Position numbers and translations under genes: made by a program | Shown: positions 24,608-32,869 of the stretch, piece by piece | Layout: each line of letters starts with the position of its first letter | How positions within the stretch are numbered: the stretch's first letter is position 1 | The notes under the pieces: model-generated | What the model saw: only the letters and a program-made list of their open reading frames with translations | Databases searched by the model: none | What the model was told of the DNA's origin: nothing | DNA from: Streptomyces thermolilacinus SPC6 | Lineage (GTDB): Bacteria > Actinomycetota > Actinomycetes > Streptomycetales > Streptomycetaceae | Assembly (NCBI RefSeq): GCF_000478605.2 | Contig: NZ_ASHX02000001.1 | Location: 124,001-188,000 of the forward strand | Length of the DNA: 64,000 bases | Direction of reading: 5' to 3'

Positions 24608-24870
24608 CAGGACCCGGTCGGCGGACAGGTCCTGGTCCTGCCCGTCTTCGTCGTCCTCGTCCGACTCCGGCGCGCCGGAGTCGCGCAGCGGGCGTGGGGT
24701 CCCGGCGGCCGGGACGTCGGCGGCGAAGCCGTAGCGGCCGAACCGGGTCGAGTTGCGGTGCTTGAGCGTGGCCCGTTCGGGTCATGGCGGTCGAGGTCGG
24801 CTGCCGCGCGAGTACGGGAGGCGGCGGACGCTCGTACCCGGGCCGCCGGAGGCGCGCACCGACGTGGTCG
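24608..24870 (-). other. Stretch without an intact gene; possible coding remnant
   Basis: On the minus strand about 24790-24620 reads ATLKHRNSTRFGRYGFAADVPAAGTP... followed by an acidic ESDEDDEDGQDQD tail, with the strong third-position GC bias of real genes. It has a stop four codons upstream and no start codon, and it runs into antisense of the AraC gene. I take it as a possible gene end left by rearrangement. No family is recognised. Confidence 0.25.
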
Positions 24871-25104
24871 CTACGACCTGTGGAAGGGCAGTCGGCGGGC
24901 GCACCAGCTGTGCGGCACCGGGTGCGGGTGCCAGTGGCGGTCCCACTCGGCGCGGTGGGCGCGGCGGTGGGGGTGTCCGGGGGTGTGGCCGCCATGGACG
25001 AGGGCGCCCAGGACGGCGGTGATGGCGGCGAGCTCCGCGCTCGTCGGTGAACCGTGAACTATCCGCAGATGGTGGCGCATTGGTCCATCGTTCGACGCGG
25101 ACAC
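24871..25104 (-). CDS. Acyl-CoA carboxylase epsilon subunit (AccE/PccE-like)
   Basis: 77 residues. LRIVHGSPTSAELAAITAVL (residues about 12-31) matches the epsilon-subunit signature, in which R-V-V-x-G-x-P-T-x-E-E-L-A-A-L begins the protein, and the C-terminus ends W-x-x-x...PHSW as in the family. Epsilon subunits bind the beta subunit of actinobacterial acetyl/propionyl-CoA carboxylases and raise malonyl-CoA or methylmalonyl-CoA production. No alpha or beta subunit gene is in the window, so this is an orphan. It is divergent from the malonyl-CoA-consuming rppA gene across 323 bp. GTG 25104 is taken so that the usual short tail precedes the signature; ATG 25080 is the alternative. Confidence 0.72.
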   Translation of the reverse strand: MSASNDGPMRHHLRIVHGSPTSAELAAITAVLGALVHGGHTPGHPHRRAHRAEWDRHWHPHPVPHSWCARRLPFHRS

Positions 25105-25427
25105 CGCACCCGCATCCGCTCCCCGGTCACTCTCCCCGGGCCGCTCCCCCGCCCTTCCATCGCCTGCCCCTGCCCCGCCCTCCCCCGGCCCCGACCCCGC
25201 CCTCGCGCCGGACCCGGCCGGACGGTCCGGCGCGCGTCGGGGTGGCGGCCGGATGGGTGAGCGGCCGGACGGCTCTCGTACGGCATATGCCCTGCCCGCC
25301 GCCGGGTCGGGGCGTTTCCGGGCCGCTTTCCGGTGACGTTGCGCGACCGTCTCGACGCGCGCGGTCGCCCGTGCTCGCACATTCTTTGAGTGAACGCGAG
25401 CAACACGCGACGAAAGGGCTCGACATC

Positions 25428-26588
25428 ATGGCCACGTTGTGCAGACCCGCGGTGTCCGTCCCCGAGCATGTGATCACCATGGAGGAGACGCTCGAACTGG
25501 CGCGGACCATCCACGCGGACCACCCGCAACTCCCGCTGGCCCTGCGCCTGATGGAGAACACCGGGGTCCGCAAGCGGCACATCCTCCGGCCCATCGAGGA
25601 GACGCTGAAGCACCCCGGCTTCGAACAGCGCAACTCCGTCTACGAGGCGGAGGCGAAGGCGCGGGTGCCCGCGGTGATACACCGTGCGCTGGAGGACGCG
25701 GAGCTGCGCGCCTCCGACATCGATGTGATCATCTACGTGTCGTGCACGGGCTTCATGATGCCGTCGCTCACGGCCTGGCTGATCAACACCATGGACTTCC
25801 GCAGCGACACCCGCCAGATGCCCATCGCACAGCTGGGCTGCGCGGCGGGCGGCGCCGCCATCAACCGGGCGCACGACTTCTGCAGCGCCTACCCGGACGC
25901 GAACGCGCTGATCGTCGCGTGCGAGTTCTGCTCGCTCTGCTACCAGCCGACCGACCTGGGCGTCGGAAACCTGCTGTCGAACGGCCTGTTCGGCGACGGG
26001 ATCGCCGCGGCCGTCATGCGCGGCAAGGGCGGCACGGGCGTGGAGCTGGAACGCAACGGCTCGTACCTGGTGCCGGAGACGGTGGACTGGATCGCGTACG
26101 ACGTCCGGGACACCGGGTTCCACTTCAAGCTGGACAAGCGGGTGCCGGGCACCATGGAGCCGCTCGCACCGGCACTCAAGCAGTTGGCGGGCCAGCACGG
26201 TTGGGACGCCTCCGACCTGGACTTCTACATCATCCACGCGGGCGGTCCGCGCATCCTGGACGACCTGAGCAAGTACCTCGGGGTGGCCCCGGAGGCGTTC
26301 CGCTTCAGCCGGGCCACGCTCACCGAGTACGGCAACATCGCCAGCGCCGTCGTGCTGGACGCGCTGCGCCGGCTGTTCGACGAGGGCGGTACGCCGGACT
26401 CCGCGCGCGGTCTGCTGGCCGGGTTCGGGCCTGGGATCACCGCGGAGATGTCCCTGGGCCGCTGGACGACGTCGGGGTCCTCCCCCGCGACCGCCCGCAT
26501 CGCCTCGCGCGGTGCGCCCGTCACCGTCACGCCCAACGCGTTCATCGACGCGTTCACGGACACCGAGGAGCCCGGCCGTGCTGGATGA
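25428..26588 (+). CDS. rppA: RppA, type III polyketide synthase (1,3,6,8-tetrahydroxynaphthalene synthase)
   Basis: 386 residues. It condenses five malonyl-CoA into 1,3,6,8-tetrahydroxynaphthalene, which oxidises to flaviolin. The catalytic triad falls exactly where it does in characterised RppA: Cys138 (QLGCAAGG), His270 (IIHAGGP) and Asn303 (YGNIAS). CSLCYQ and GLFGDGIAA are also typical. The C-terminus is slightly extended (to residue 386). ATG 25428 follows GAAAGG by nine bases. It heads a three-gene operon; its stop lies 11 bases inside the P450 gene. An inverted repeat GCGACC...GGTCGC lies about 60-90 bp upstream of the start. The product is a precursor of melanin-like pigment that protects against UV. 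Confidence 0.95.
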   Translation: MATLCRPAVSVPEHVITMEETLELARTIHADHPQLPLALRLMENTGVRKRHILRPIEETLKHPGFEQRNSVYEAEAKARVPAVIHRALEDAELRASDIDVIIYVSCTGFMMPSLTAWLINTMDFRSDTRQMPIAQLGCAAGGAAINRAHDFCSAYPDANALIVACEFCSLCYQPTDLGVGNLLSNGLFGDGIAAAVMRGKGGTGVELERNGSYLVPETVDWIAYDVRDTGFHFKLDKRVPGTMEPLAPALKQLAGQHGWDASDLDFYIIHAGGPRILDDLSKYLGVAPEAFRFSRATLTEYGNIASAVVLDALRRLFDEGGTPDSARGLLAGFGPGITAEMSLGRWTTSGSSPATARIASRGAPVTVTPNAFIDAFTDTEEPGRAG

Positions 26589-27834
26589 GACCACGACGAC
26601 CGCACGGGCCGAGCGGGAGGGCACCGCCGGTGCCGGGCCCGCCCTGCCGCCCGTGCGGCATTGGCCGGCGCTCGACCTGCACGGGGTGGACTTCGACCCG
26701 GTGCTGGCCCGGCTGATGGAGGAGGGCCCGGTCACCCGCATCAAGCTGCCGAACGGGTCCGGCTGGGCCTGGCTGGTGACCCGGTACGACGATGTGCGCA
26801 TGGTGACGAACGACCCGCGGTTCAGCCGGAAGCTGGTCGTGGAGAACGACGTCACCCGGCTGGCGCCGCACTTCATCCCCGTGGACGGGGCGGTCGGGTT
26901 CGAGGACCCGCCGGACCACACGCGGCTGCGGCGCGCGGTGGCGCCCGCGTTCACCACGCGGGGCGTCGAACGGCTGCGCGACCGTGCGCGGGAGATGCTG
27001 GACGAGCTGGTCGCGGGCGTGCTGCGGGACGGGCCGCCGGCCGACTTCACGGAGCGGCTTCTCGGGCCGTTCCCGCTGGCCGTCGTGTGCGAGCTGATGG
27101 GCGTCCCGGCCCAGGACCGGCCCCGGATGCACGAGTGGACCAATCTCATCCTGTCGTCGGCGCAGGGCGCGGAGCGCAGCCAGCGCGCCAAGGAGGAGAT
27201 GTGCGGCTACTTCGCCGAGACGATGCGGCGTCGGCGCGGCACCGGCGGCGAGGACGTCATCGGGCTCCTGTCGGCCGCGGTCGAGGCCGGGGAGATCACC
27301 GAGTCGGAGTCGGTGGGGCTGGCGCTGCTCGTCCAGATCGGCGGCGAGGCGGTCACCAACAACACGGGCAACATGCTGTACATCCTCCTGACCAGGCCGG
27401 ATCTGATGGATCGGCTGCGCGCCGACCGGGAGGGCAGGCCCCGGGCGATCGAGGAACTGCTGCGGTACATCCCGCACCGCAGCGCGGTCGGGCTGTCGCG
27501 GATCGCGCTGGAGGACGTCACGGTCGCCGGGGCGCGCATCCGCGCCGGTGACGCGGTGTACGTGTCGTACCTGGCGGCCAACCGCGACCCGGACGTCTTC
27601 CCCGACCCGGAGCGCATCGACTTCGACCGGTCGCCGAACCCGCATGTGTCGTTCGGGCACGGGCCGCACTTCTGCGTCGGCGCGATGCTGGCGCGGCTGG
27701 AGTCGGAGCTGCTGGTGGACGCGCTGGCGGACCGGTTCCCGGGGCTGCGGCTGGCGGTGCCCGCGGAGGAGGTCCGGTTCCGGCAGGGCGCGCTGATCCG
27801 GGGCCCCGAGTCGATGCCGGTGACGTGGGGATGA
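26578..27834 (+). CDS. CYP158-type cytochrome P450 (flaviolin coupling)
   Basis: 418-residue P450. The haem loop FGHGPHFCVG gives the thiolate ligand Cys366, EELLR provides the ExxR pair, and the I-helix reads GGEAVTNN at residues 255-262. The usual acid-Thr pair of the I-helix is absent: Ala258 stands where most P450s have the catalytic Thr side, as reported for CYP158A2 of S. coelicolor, which dimerises and trimerises flaviolin. Position after rppA and this substitution both point to the same reaction. The GTG start follows GAGGAG by seven bases and overlaps the rppA end by 11; the stop overlaps the cupin gene start by four. Confidence 0.93.
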   Translation: MLDETTTTARAEREGTAGAGPALPPVRHWPALDLHGVDFDPVLARLMEEGPVTRIKLPNGSGWAWLVTRYDDVRMVTNDPRFSRKLVVENDVTRLAPHFIPVDGAVGFEDPPDHTRLRRAVAPAFTTRGVERLRDRAREMLDELVAGVLRDGPPADFTERLLGPFPLAVVCELMGVPAQDRPRMHEWTNLILSSAQGAERSQRAKEEMCGYFAETMRRRRGTGGEDVIGLLSAAVEAGEITESESVGLALLVQIGGEAVTNNTGNMLYILLTRPDLMDRLRADREGRPRAIEELLRYIPHRSAVGLSRIALEDVTVAGARIRAGDAVYVSYLAANRDPDVFPDPERIDFDRSPNPHVSFGHGPHFCVGAMLARLESELLVDALADRFPGLRLAVPAEEVRFRQGALIRGPESMPVTWG

Positions 27835-28421
27835 GCGCGCACGCCAGGCCGGACGGGCTGCTGGTGCCGACCGGGCACGGCCGCACCCTCACGGCGCCCG
27901 CCCACCAGGTGACGTTCAAGGTGACGGGTGAGCACGCGCGGGCCGCGTCGAGCTTCGAGGTGGTCGTGCCTCCCGGGTTCGACGTGGGCGCCCATGTGCA
28001 CGCGCACAGCGAGGAGCTGTTCTACCTGCTGGAGGGCGAGCTGGACGTGCTGGCCTTCGAGCCGCGCGTACGGACGCGGGACGACTGGCGGAACTGGGAG
28101 TCGCGCAGCGGGCGGCGGACAGTACGGGCGACGCCCGGCACGGTGATCGTGGTGCCGCCGGGATGCCCGCACGCGTTCGCCAACCGTACGGACGAACCGG
28201 CGAAGATGTTCTTCCAGGCGTCCCCTCCCCCGGACCACGAGCGGTACTTCGAGGAGCTGCTGGAGATCCTCGACGGCGGTGGCCCACCGGACCACGCGGC
28301 CATCGCGGCGCTGCGGGCCCGGTACGACATCGAGCAGCTGACGCCGATGCGGCACGACGCGGACGGCACGGTGGGCGCTCCCGTACGGCCACCCGCGCCG
28401 GGCGAGTACGCCGCCGGGTGA
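27831..28421 (+). CDS. MomA-like cupin quinone-forming monooxygenase
   Basis: 196-residue single-domain cupin. HVHAHSEELFYLLEGELDV (residues about 51-69) is cupin motif 1 with three His and one Glu metal ligands, and PPGCPHAFAN near 110 is motif 2. In S. coelicolor the gene in this place encodes MomA, a cupin monooxygenase that turns tetrahydroxynaphthalene into flaviolin. Order and 4-bp coupling with the P450 gene support the same step here. The C-terminal 60 residues form a helical extension not found in minimal cupins. A strong terminator follows the stop. Confidence 0.88.
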   Translation: MSAHARPDGLLVPTGHGRTLTAPAHQVTFKVTGEHARAASSFEVVVPPGFDVGAHVHAHSEELFYLLEGELDVLAFEPRVRTRDDWRNWESRSGRRTVRATPGTVIVVPPGCPHAFANRTDEPAKMFFQASPPPDHERYFEELLEILDGGGPPDHAAIAALRARYDIEQLTPMRHDADGTVGAPVRPPAPGEYAAG

Positions 28422-28428
28422 ACGCGAA

Positions 28429-28464
28429 GGCCCCGGGTCGCCCCTCCAGGGGCGGCCCGGGGCC
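28429..28464 (+). terminator. Rho-independent-type hairpin after the rppA operon
   Basis: GGCCCCGGGTCGCCCC and GGGGCGGCCCGGGGCC can pair over 16 bases with one mismatch around a TCCA loop, followed by CTTTGCT. It starts eight bases after the stop of the cupin gene. Confidence 0.8.
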
Positions 28465-28593
28465 CTTTGCTGTCCGGTCGGGCGCTCAGTGCCTCGGCAC
28501 TTCCGGGTGCCCGCGTACGTCAGTACCTCTGGCTGGTACCCCGGTACCTCTGGCTCCGGTCCCGGCGCCCCGGGCCGGTGCCGCTCGCGGGTG

Positions 28594-29049
28594 TCAGGCG
28601 GGCCTCCTCCTGCGGGCGCGGGGCGCGCCGCCGCGCTTCTCGCCCGTCGCGGCCATGGCGGCGCCCAGCAGCAGGGCGATGACGCCGACGATGATGTTGT
28701 TCCACACGCTGCGGGTCGTGTCGACGTTGCCGGCGACGAGCCACGGCGAGATGATCGTGAACGCGCCGATGGCCACGGCGCACCAGGCCATCGCGTGGGT
28801 CCGCTCGTACGCGGAGCCCAGGAGGCCGCCCATGCAGAGGGCGTACGCGATGCCGAGGATCAGGTTGCACACGGCGAGCGCCGTGAGCCCGTTGAAGCCC
28901 ACGATCCAGGGTGATGCGGCCAGGTACACGCCTGTGAGGAAGGCCAGCGCCTCGACGGCCTGGCCGCGGGGGGTGCTGGTCGCCTGCTCGAACCGGGCGC
29001 GCATCTCGGCGACGTCGGGGTGGTGCTCGATGGTCGGGTGGGTGGTCAT
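28594..29049 (-). CDS. SPW-repeat membrane protein
   Basis: 151 residues with four hydrophobic helices arranged as two SPW repeats: the motif reads SPWIVGF near residue 46 and SPWLVAG near residue 105, each at the end of a helix pair. The N-terminal tail is His/Glu-rich and the C-terminal tail is basic. SPW-repeat proteins are found on Streptomyces chromosomes and conjugative plasmids; their function is unknown. ATG 29049 has AGGAGG eight to nine bases upstream. The upstream region has an unusual AT-rich stretch with a palindrome at 29108-29125. The short region downstream of the gene (28471-28593) holds a GTACCTCTGGCT repeat pair and nothing else. Confidence 0.82.
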   Translation of the reverse strand: MTTHPTIEHHPDVAEMRARFEQATSTPRGQAVEALAFLTGVYLAASPWIVGFNGLTALAVCNLILGIAYALCMGGLLGSAYERTHAMAWCAVAIGAFTIISPWLVAGNVDTTRSVWNNIIVGVIALLLGAAMAATGEKRGGAPRARRRRPA

Positions 29050-29107
29050 TGCGGGCCGCCTCCTGTGAGAAAGCCTTTATGTGCCCTTTACGACTATGGA
29101 ACGCCCA

Positions 29108-29125
29108 TTGACCCATTCAGGTCAA
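29108..29125. promoter_or_regulatory. Palindrome TTGACC-N6-GGTCAA between divergent genes
   Basis: Perfect 6-bp arms around six bases, in an AT-rich island 59 bp before the SPW gene and about 120 bp before the ADP-ribosylglycohydrolase gene. Each arm also resembles a -35 box, so a repressor bound here could block promoters facing either way. Confidence 0.4.
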
Positions 29126-29248
29126 TACCGACTTTTGCACCTTGTCCTGGGCGGCCGCGCCGGGCGAACGCGACCGGACGGGCAAGCTCGGGCGGCGGCG
29201 GGCCGGGGCGGGCGGCGGGCCGTGGCGGGCGGTCGATAGCCTGCGCGG

Positions 29249-30196
29249 ATGGTGCGGAACGGGTGGGCGGAGTGGGGGCGCCGGGCCGCGGGCGCGGTCG
29301 TCGGCTCGGCGGTGGGCGACGCGCTGGGCGCGCCCTTCGAGTTCGGCCCCGAGGGGGCGTTCTCCGCCCGGTTCCCCGAGCCGGGGACGGGCGGGGAGAT
29401 GTGCGGGGGCGGCGGCTGGGACCCGGGCGAGGCCACGGACGACACACAGATGGCCGTCCTGGTCGGAGAGTCCCTGCTGGAGCGGGGCGGGCTGGACCTG
29501 CCGGACGTGTTCGCCCGGTTCCAGCGGTGGGCGGCGTCCGAGCCGAAGGACATCGGCCTCCAGACGGAGGACGTCCTCACCGGCGGCCTGCCGTGGGACC
29601 GGGCCGCAAGGGCGCACTTCCGCGTCAGCCTGCGCGCCGCCGGCAACGGTTCGCTCATGCGGGCCTCGACGGGCGCCGTCCGTTTCGCGCGCGGCGGCCG
29701 GACGGTCACCATGGACGCCGCCCGGCGCATAGCGGCGCTCACCCACGGAGACCCGGCCGTCTGGGAGGGCACCGCCGTCTTCCACGAGCTGGTCCGGGTC
29801 GCCCTCCTCGGCGGCGACCCTCTCACGGCGCTGCCGGACGCCTTGGCCTCGCTCCCGGCCGAGCAGCGCCCGCGCTACGCCACGGTCCTGGCGCCGGACT
29901 GGCACCCCGGCCTCGCCACCGAGTTCAACGGCGCCGTGTGGCCCTGCCTCGGATCGGCGGTGTGGGCGCTGCGTACGACGGACTCCTTCGAGGGCGCGCT
30001 CCGTGCCGCCATCGACCTCGGGGGCGACACGGACACCGTCGCCGCGGTGACCGGTGGGCTCGCGGGCGCCCGCTACGGGCTGGACGCGATCCCCGCCCGC
30101 TGGACCGAGCCGCTGCACGTCCCCCTGCCCGGCTTCGGTGGGCGGGTGCTGCGCGCGGCCGACCTGACCGACCTGGCGCACCGCCTCGCGGGCTGA
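29249..30196 (+). CDS. ADP-ribosylglycohydrolase family protein
   Basis: 315 residues of the DraG/ARH fold, which removes ADP-ribose from proteins or small molecules using two magnesium ions. GSAVGDALGAPFEF (residues about 19-32) is the first motif, ATDDTQMAVL near 67 gives the metal-binding Asp pair, AAGNGSLMR near 131 is the central signature, and LGGDTDTVAAVTG near 254 completes the metal site. All look intact. TAGCCT at 29237-29242 followed by six bases then ATG 29249 is a leaderless-transcript layout; no ribosome site is seen. No ADP-ribosyltransferase gene is next to it. Confidence 0.88.
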   Translation: MVRNGWAEWGRRAAGAVVGSAVGDALGAPFEFGPEGAFSARFPEPGTGGEMCGGGGWDPGEATDDTQMAVLVGESLLERGGLDLPDVFARFQRWAASEPKDIGLQTEDVLTGGLPWDRAARAHFRVSLRAAGNGSLMRASTGAVRFARGGRTVTMDAARRIAALTHGDPAVWEGTAVFHELVRVALLGGDPLTALPDALASLPAEQRPRYATVLAPDWHPGLATEFNGAVWPCLGSAVWALRTTDSFEGALRAAIDLGGDTDTVAAVTGGLAGARYGLDAIPARWTEPLHVPLPGFGGRVLRAADLTDLAHRLAG

Positions 30197-30399
30197 CCAC
30201 CGACCGGCGGCCAACGGGGCGGGTGCGCCGCACGGGGCGCGGGTGCGCCGCACAGGGCCCGGCGGAGGAGCGGGTCCGGCACGGCGGGGCGCGGGCGCCC
30301 GGGGCGACACCTCTGCGGCGCGCTGTCGTTGAGCAGCCGCAGAGGGGCGTCTTCGCGGTCGCCCCGCCATGACCGCCGACCCGACCGAGAGGGAGAACC

Positions 30400-30618
30400 A
30401 TGAGCCTCCGTACCCCCGCCACCACCGCCCTCGCCGCAGCCGCCGGGGCACTGCTGCTCGGCGCCGCCGGTGCCGCGAGCCAGGCGCAGGCCGCACAGCC
30501 CGCCCCGCAGGCGGCGCCGGACGCCCCGGCCTCGTCGAGCGACGGCGTGGCCCTGGTGAAGAAGGACACCGTGACCCCCTGGTCCATCACCGACTTCCTC
30601 CTCGGCAGCGGGAACTGA
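30400..30618 (+). CDS. Small secreted peptide, unknown
   Basis: 72 residues. A clear signal peptide (residues 1-31, AAAAGALLLGAAGAASQAQA) is followed by an Ala/Pro-rich spacer and a short distinctive end, SDGVALVKKDTVTPWSITDFLLGSGN. GAGAGGGAG lies six bases before ATG 30400. The mature peptide would be about 40 residues with no cysteine. I do not recognise a family. There is no modifying enzyme next to it, so a RiPP precursor is unlikely. 30197-30399 upstream shows GC-rich hairpins only. Confidence 0.6.
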   Translation: MSLRTPATTALAAAAGALLLGAAGAASQAQAAQPAPQAAPDAPASSSDGVALVKKDTVTPWSITDFLLGSGN

Positions 30619-30754
30619 CGGAGACATCCCGACGGCTCCCGTATGTCCGGCAAGGGGATAAACGGAGTCGTTACCACCATGTTTCGGCCGTGTTGCGGCT
30701 CACACACCGCACCGTTTCACGCATGGTCCACGCTTGAACCGGATCGGCGACGGC

Positions 30755-30850
30755 GCGTCAACCTGCGGTGACATCCGGTCACCCGCCGGGCGTCAACCTG
30801 GGAGTGTCGATTTCAGGTCACTGCTTTAAAACATGACAAAACCTGAAAAC
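30755..30850 (+). promoter_or_regulatory. Complex control region of the protease inhibitor gene
   Basis: GCGTCAACCTG is repeated exactly at 30755-30765 and 30790-30800, with a shorter copy GCGTCAACC at 30864-30872. Between the first two lies an inverted repeat GGTGAC-N5-GTCACC (30767-30783). Downstream, three A4 tracts start at 30828, 30838 and 30846, nearly one helical turn apart, in a locally AT-rich block that should be bent. The whole is 80-180 bp before the inhibitor start. 30619-30930 holds no gene. Confidence 0.55.
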
Positions 30851-30930
30851 CTTCACTGAATGTGCGTCAACCACCCAGGAACGGCAGGCTGTTCACGCAC
30901 CACGACCCGAACAGCAAGTGAAGGAAAGTG

Positions 30931-31389
30931 ATGACCATGACGCACCTGCGGACATCTATACGGCGTACTGCCATTTTCGGGGCGATCACCGCCGCAGCGA
31001 TGACCGCGCTGGCGCCCGCCGCCGTCGCAGCCCCCGAGCGGGCGAGCACGGGTGAGACACGGCTCTACGCGCCGAACGCACTGGTCCTCACCATCGCGCA
31101 GGGCGACACGGCCGCGACGGCCACGCCGCTTCGCGCGGTGACCCTGACCTGTGCGCCCTCCCCTGGCGGTACCCATCCCTCGCCGAAGGAGGCCTGCGCC
31201 GAGCTGCGCGCCGTGGACGGCGAGTTCTCCGCCTTGCGCGGCGACGAGGAGCGTGCCTGCATCAAGATCTACGACCCGCTGGTCGTCACGGCCGAGGGCG
31301 TCTGGGAGGGGCAGCGCGTGCAGTACGAGCGCACGTTCGGCAACTCCTGCGAGCTCGGCAACGAGGCCGGTCCGGTCTTCGCCTTCTGA
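30931..31389 (+). CDS. Streptomyces subtilisin inhibitor (SSI) family, P1 lysine
   Basis: 152 residues. A signal peptide ends after AVA near residue 34. The mature inhibitor has the four SSI cysteines (LTCAPSPGG; KEACAELR; RACIKIYDP; NSCELG) and the reactive loop CIKIYDP, with Lys112 at P1. SSI-type proteins bind serine proteases as dimers; Lys at P1 favours trypsin-like targets, whereas the founder protein has Met for subtilisin. Ile at P2 (often Pro or Thr) is less usual. It is secreted to restrain the producer's own proteases during growth. AAGGA precedes ATG 30931; ATG 30937 is an alternative. See the repeat-rich upstream region. Confidence 0.93.
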   Translation: MTMTHLRTSIRRTAIFGAITAAAMTALAPAAVAAPERASTGETRLYAPNALVLTIAQGDTAATATPLRAVTLTCAPSPGGTHPSPKEACAELRAVDGEFSALRGDEERACIKIYDPLVVTAEGVWEGQRVQYERTFGNSCELGNEAGPVFAF

Positions 31390-31649
31390 GCGCTCCTCCG
31401 CTGAGCGCCGCCGCCCGGCGCTCCCTGCGAGCGCCGCCCGGTCCCCTCGCGGCCCGCGTCCTCTCCACGGCACCCTCCCCTGCCACGGAGAACGGCGCGG
31501 GCCGTCGCCGTGCGCGCGACGGGAGGGGCGGCTGACACTGGTGGGGCGAATAGGGGCATACGTGAGTACGGGGTGCCGCCTCCGGCACCGCCCGCCCGTG
31601 GACGCCGGTCCCGCAACGGGGCCGGACCGTGAGTCGTGGAACGTGAGCC

Positions 31650-32690
31650 ATGGATGTGGACAGCGTCGCCGACGAGTTGTACGGGCTGCGGCCCGCCGAG
31701 TTCACCGCGCTGAGGGAACGGCGCGCCGCCGAGGCCCGCACGGCCGGGGACGGCGAGGCCGCGGACCGCATCCGGGCCCTGCGGCGCCCGACGCTCGCCG
31801 CGTGGGCGAGCAATCTGCTCGTACGGGCGCGGCCGGACGAGGCGCGGGCGCTGGTCGCTCTCGGGGACGGGCTGCGGCAGGCGCACCGGGATCTCGACGG
31901 TGCCAAGCTGCGGGAACTGGGACGTCAGCAGCATGTACTGGTGGCCGCGCTGGCGCGGGAGGCGCAGCGGCTGACGGCCGAGGCCGGGGAGAAGATCGGT
32001 GAGGCCGCCCGGGCGCAGGTGGAGGCGACCCTGCACGCGGCGCTCGCCGACCCGGACGCGGCCGAGGAGTGGGTGGCGGGCCGCCTCGGCAAGGCGCTCA
32101 GCGCACCGGTCGGCTTCGCGGCGGCGGGGCTCGGCGAGGAGGCCGGGGCACGGCACCTGTCGGTGGTGCCGACCACGCCCGGCACCACCGAGGACGCACC
32201 CCGCACCGGGAAGGCCGGCAGCCCGCGCGCCAAGCTGTCCCTGGTGGGCCACCGGAGCGGTACCCGGGCGAAGGACCGGGACGATGCCGGTACAGCCCGT
32301 ACGACCCCGCCGGACGCGGCTGCGGCACGCCGGGCCCGCGAGGAGCGCGAGGCGGAGCGGCGGGAGGCCGAGGAGCGGGAAGCGGAGCGGCGGGAGGCCG
32401 AGGAGCGGGCGGCCGCCGCCCGGCAGGAGGCGGCAGCGCGTCAGGACGCGGCGCGGCACGCCGTGGAGGCGTTGGAGGGCGCGGAGCAGCGGGCCCGTGA
32501 GGCGGACCTGCGGGTGGAGGAGCTGGCCGTGCTCCTCAAGGAGGCCCAGGCCCGCCGGGACGCCGCCCACGGCACCGTACGGGAGACGAAGGAGCGGGCC
32601 CGGGAGGCGGAGAAGGCCGCCCGGCAGGCCGCACAGCACGCCCGGGAGGCCGAGCGGCTGGCTCGGGGCTCGACGCGACGGGGACGGTGA
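31650..32690 (+). CDS. Coiled-coil protein, unknown
   Basis: 346 residues. The N-terminal 160 residues are helical and compact (VADELYGLRPAEFTALRERR; PTLAAWASNLLVR), a linker of about 70 residues follows, then a long charged coiled coil from about 225 to the end, with an exact repeat of EERE/AERREAE units (residues about 232-258) reflected in the DNA as tandem copies near 32340-32400. No transmembrane segment is present. Proteins of this build are widespread in Streptomyces, but I know no function. 31390-31649 before it holds GC-rich hairpins after the inhibitor gene and no gene. Confidence 0.78.
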   Translation: MDVDSVADELYGLRPAEFTALRERRAAEARTAGDGEAADRIRALRRPTLAAWASNLLVRARPDEARALVALGDGLRQAHRDLDGAKLRELGRQQHVLVAALAREAQRLTAEAGEKIGEAARAQVEATLHAALADPDAAEEWVAGRLGKALSAPVGFAAAGLGEEAGARHLSVVPTTPGTTEDAPRTGKAGSPRAKLSLVGHRSGTRAKDRDDAGTARTTPPDAAAARRAREEREAERREAEEREAERREAEERAAAARQEAAARQDAARHAVEALEGAEQRAREADLRVEELAVLLKEAQARRDAAHGTVRETKERAREAEKAARQAAQHAREAERLARGSTRRGR

Positions 32691-32869
32691 GACGCGGGGA
32701 CGGTCGGCTCCGGGACCCGGGGCGGGGGCTGTGGCGGAGCGGGCCAATGGGCGGGAGCCGTGGCGCCGCGGACCCAGGGCGGAATGGGTCCGGGGCCGAG
32801 GGCCCGGTCGGTCGGGGGCGGGCGCGGGGGGCGGGCCTCGGGCGAGGGTCGCGGTGGTGCGGGTCGGCG

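Noticed and set aside
30400..30618. RiPP precursor gene
   Set aside because: It has a classic Sec signal, and no modifying enzyme, protease or dedicated exporter is adjacent.
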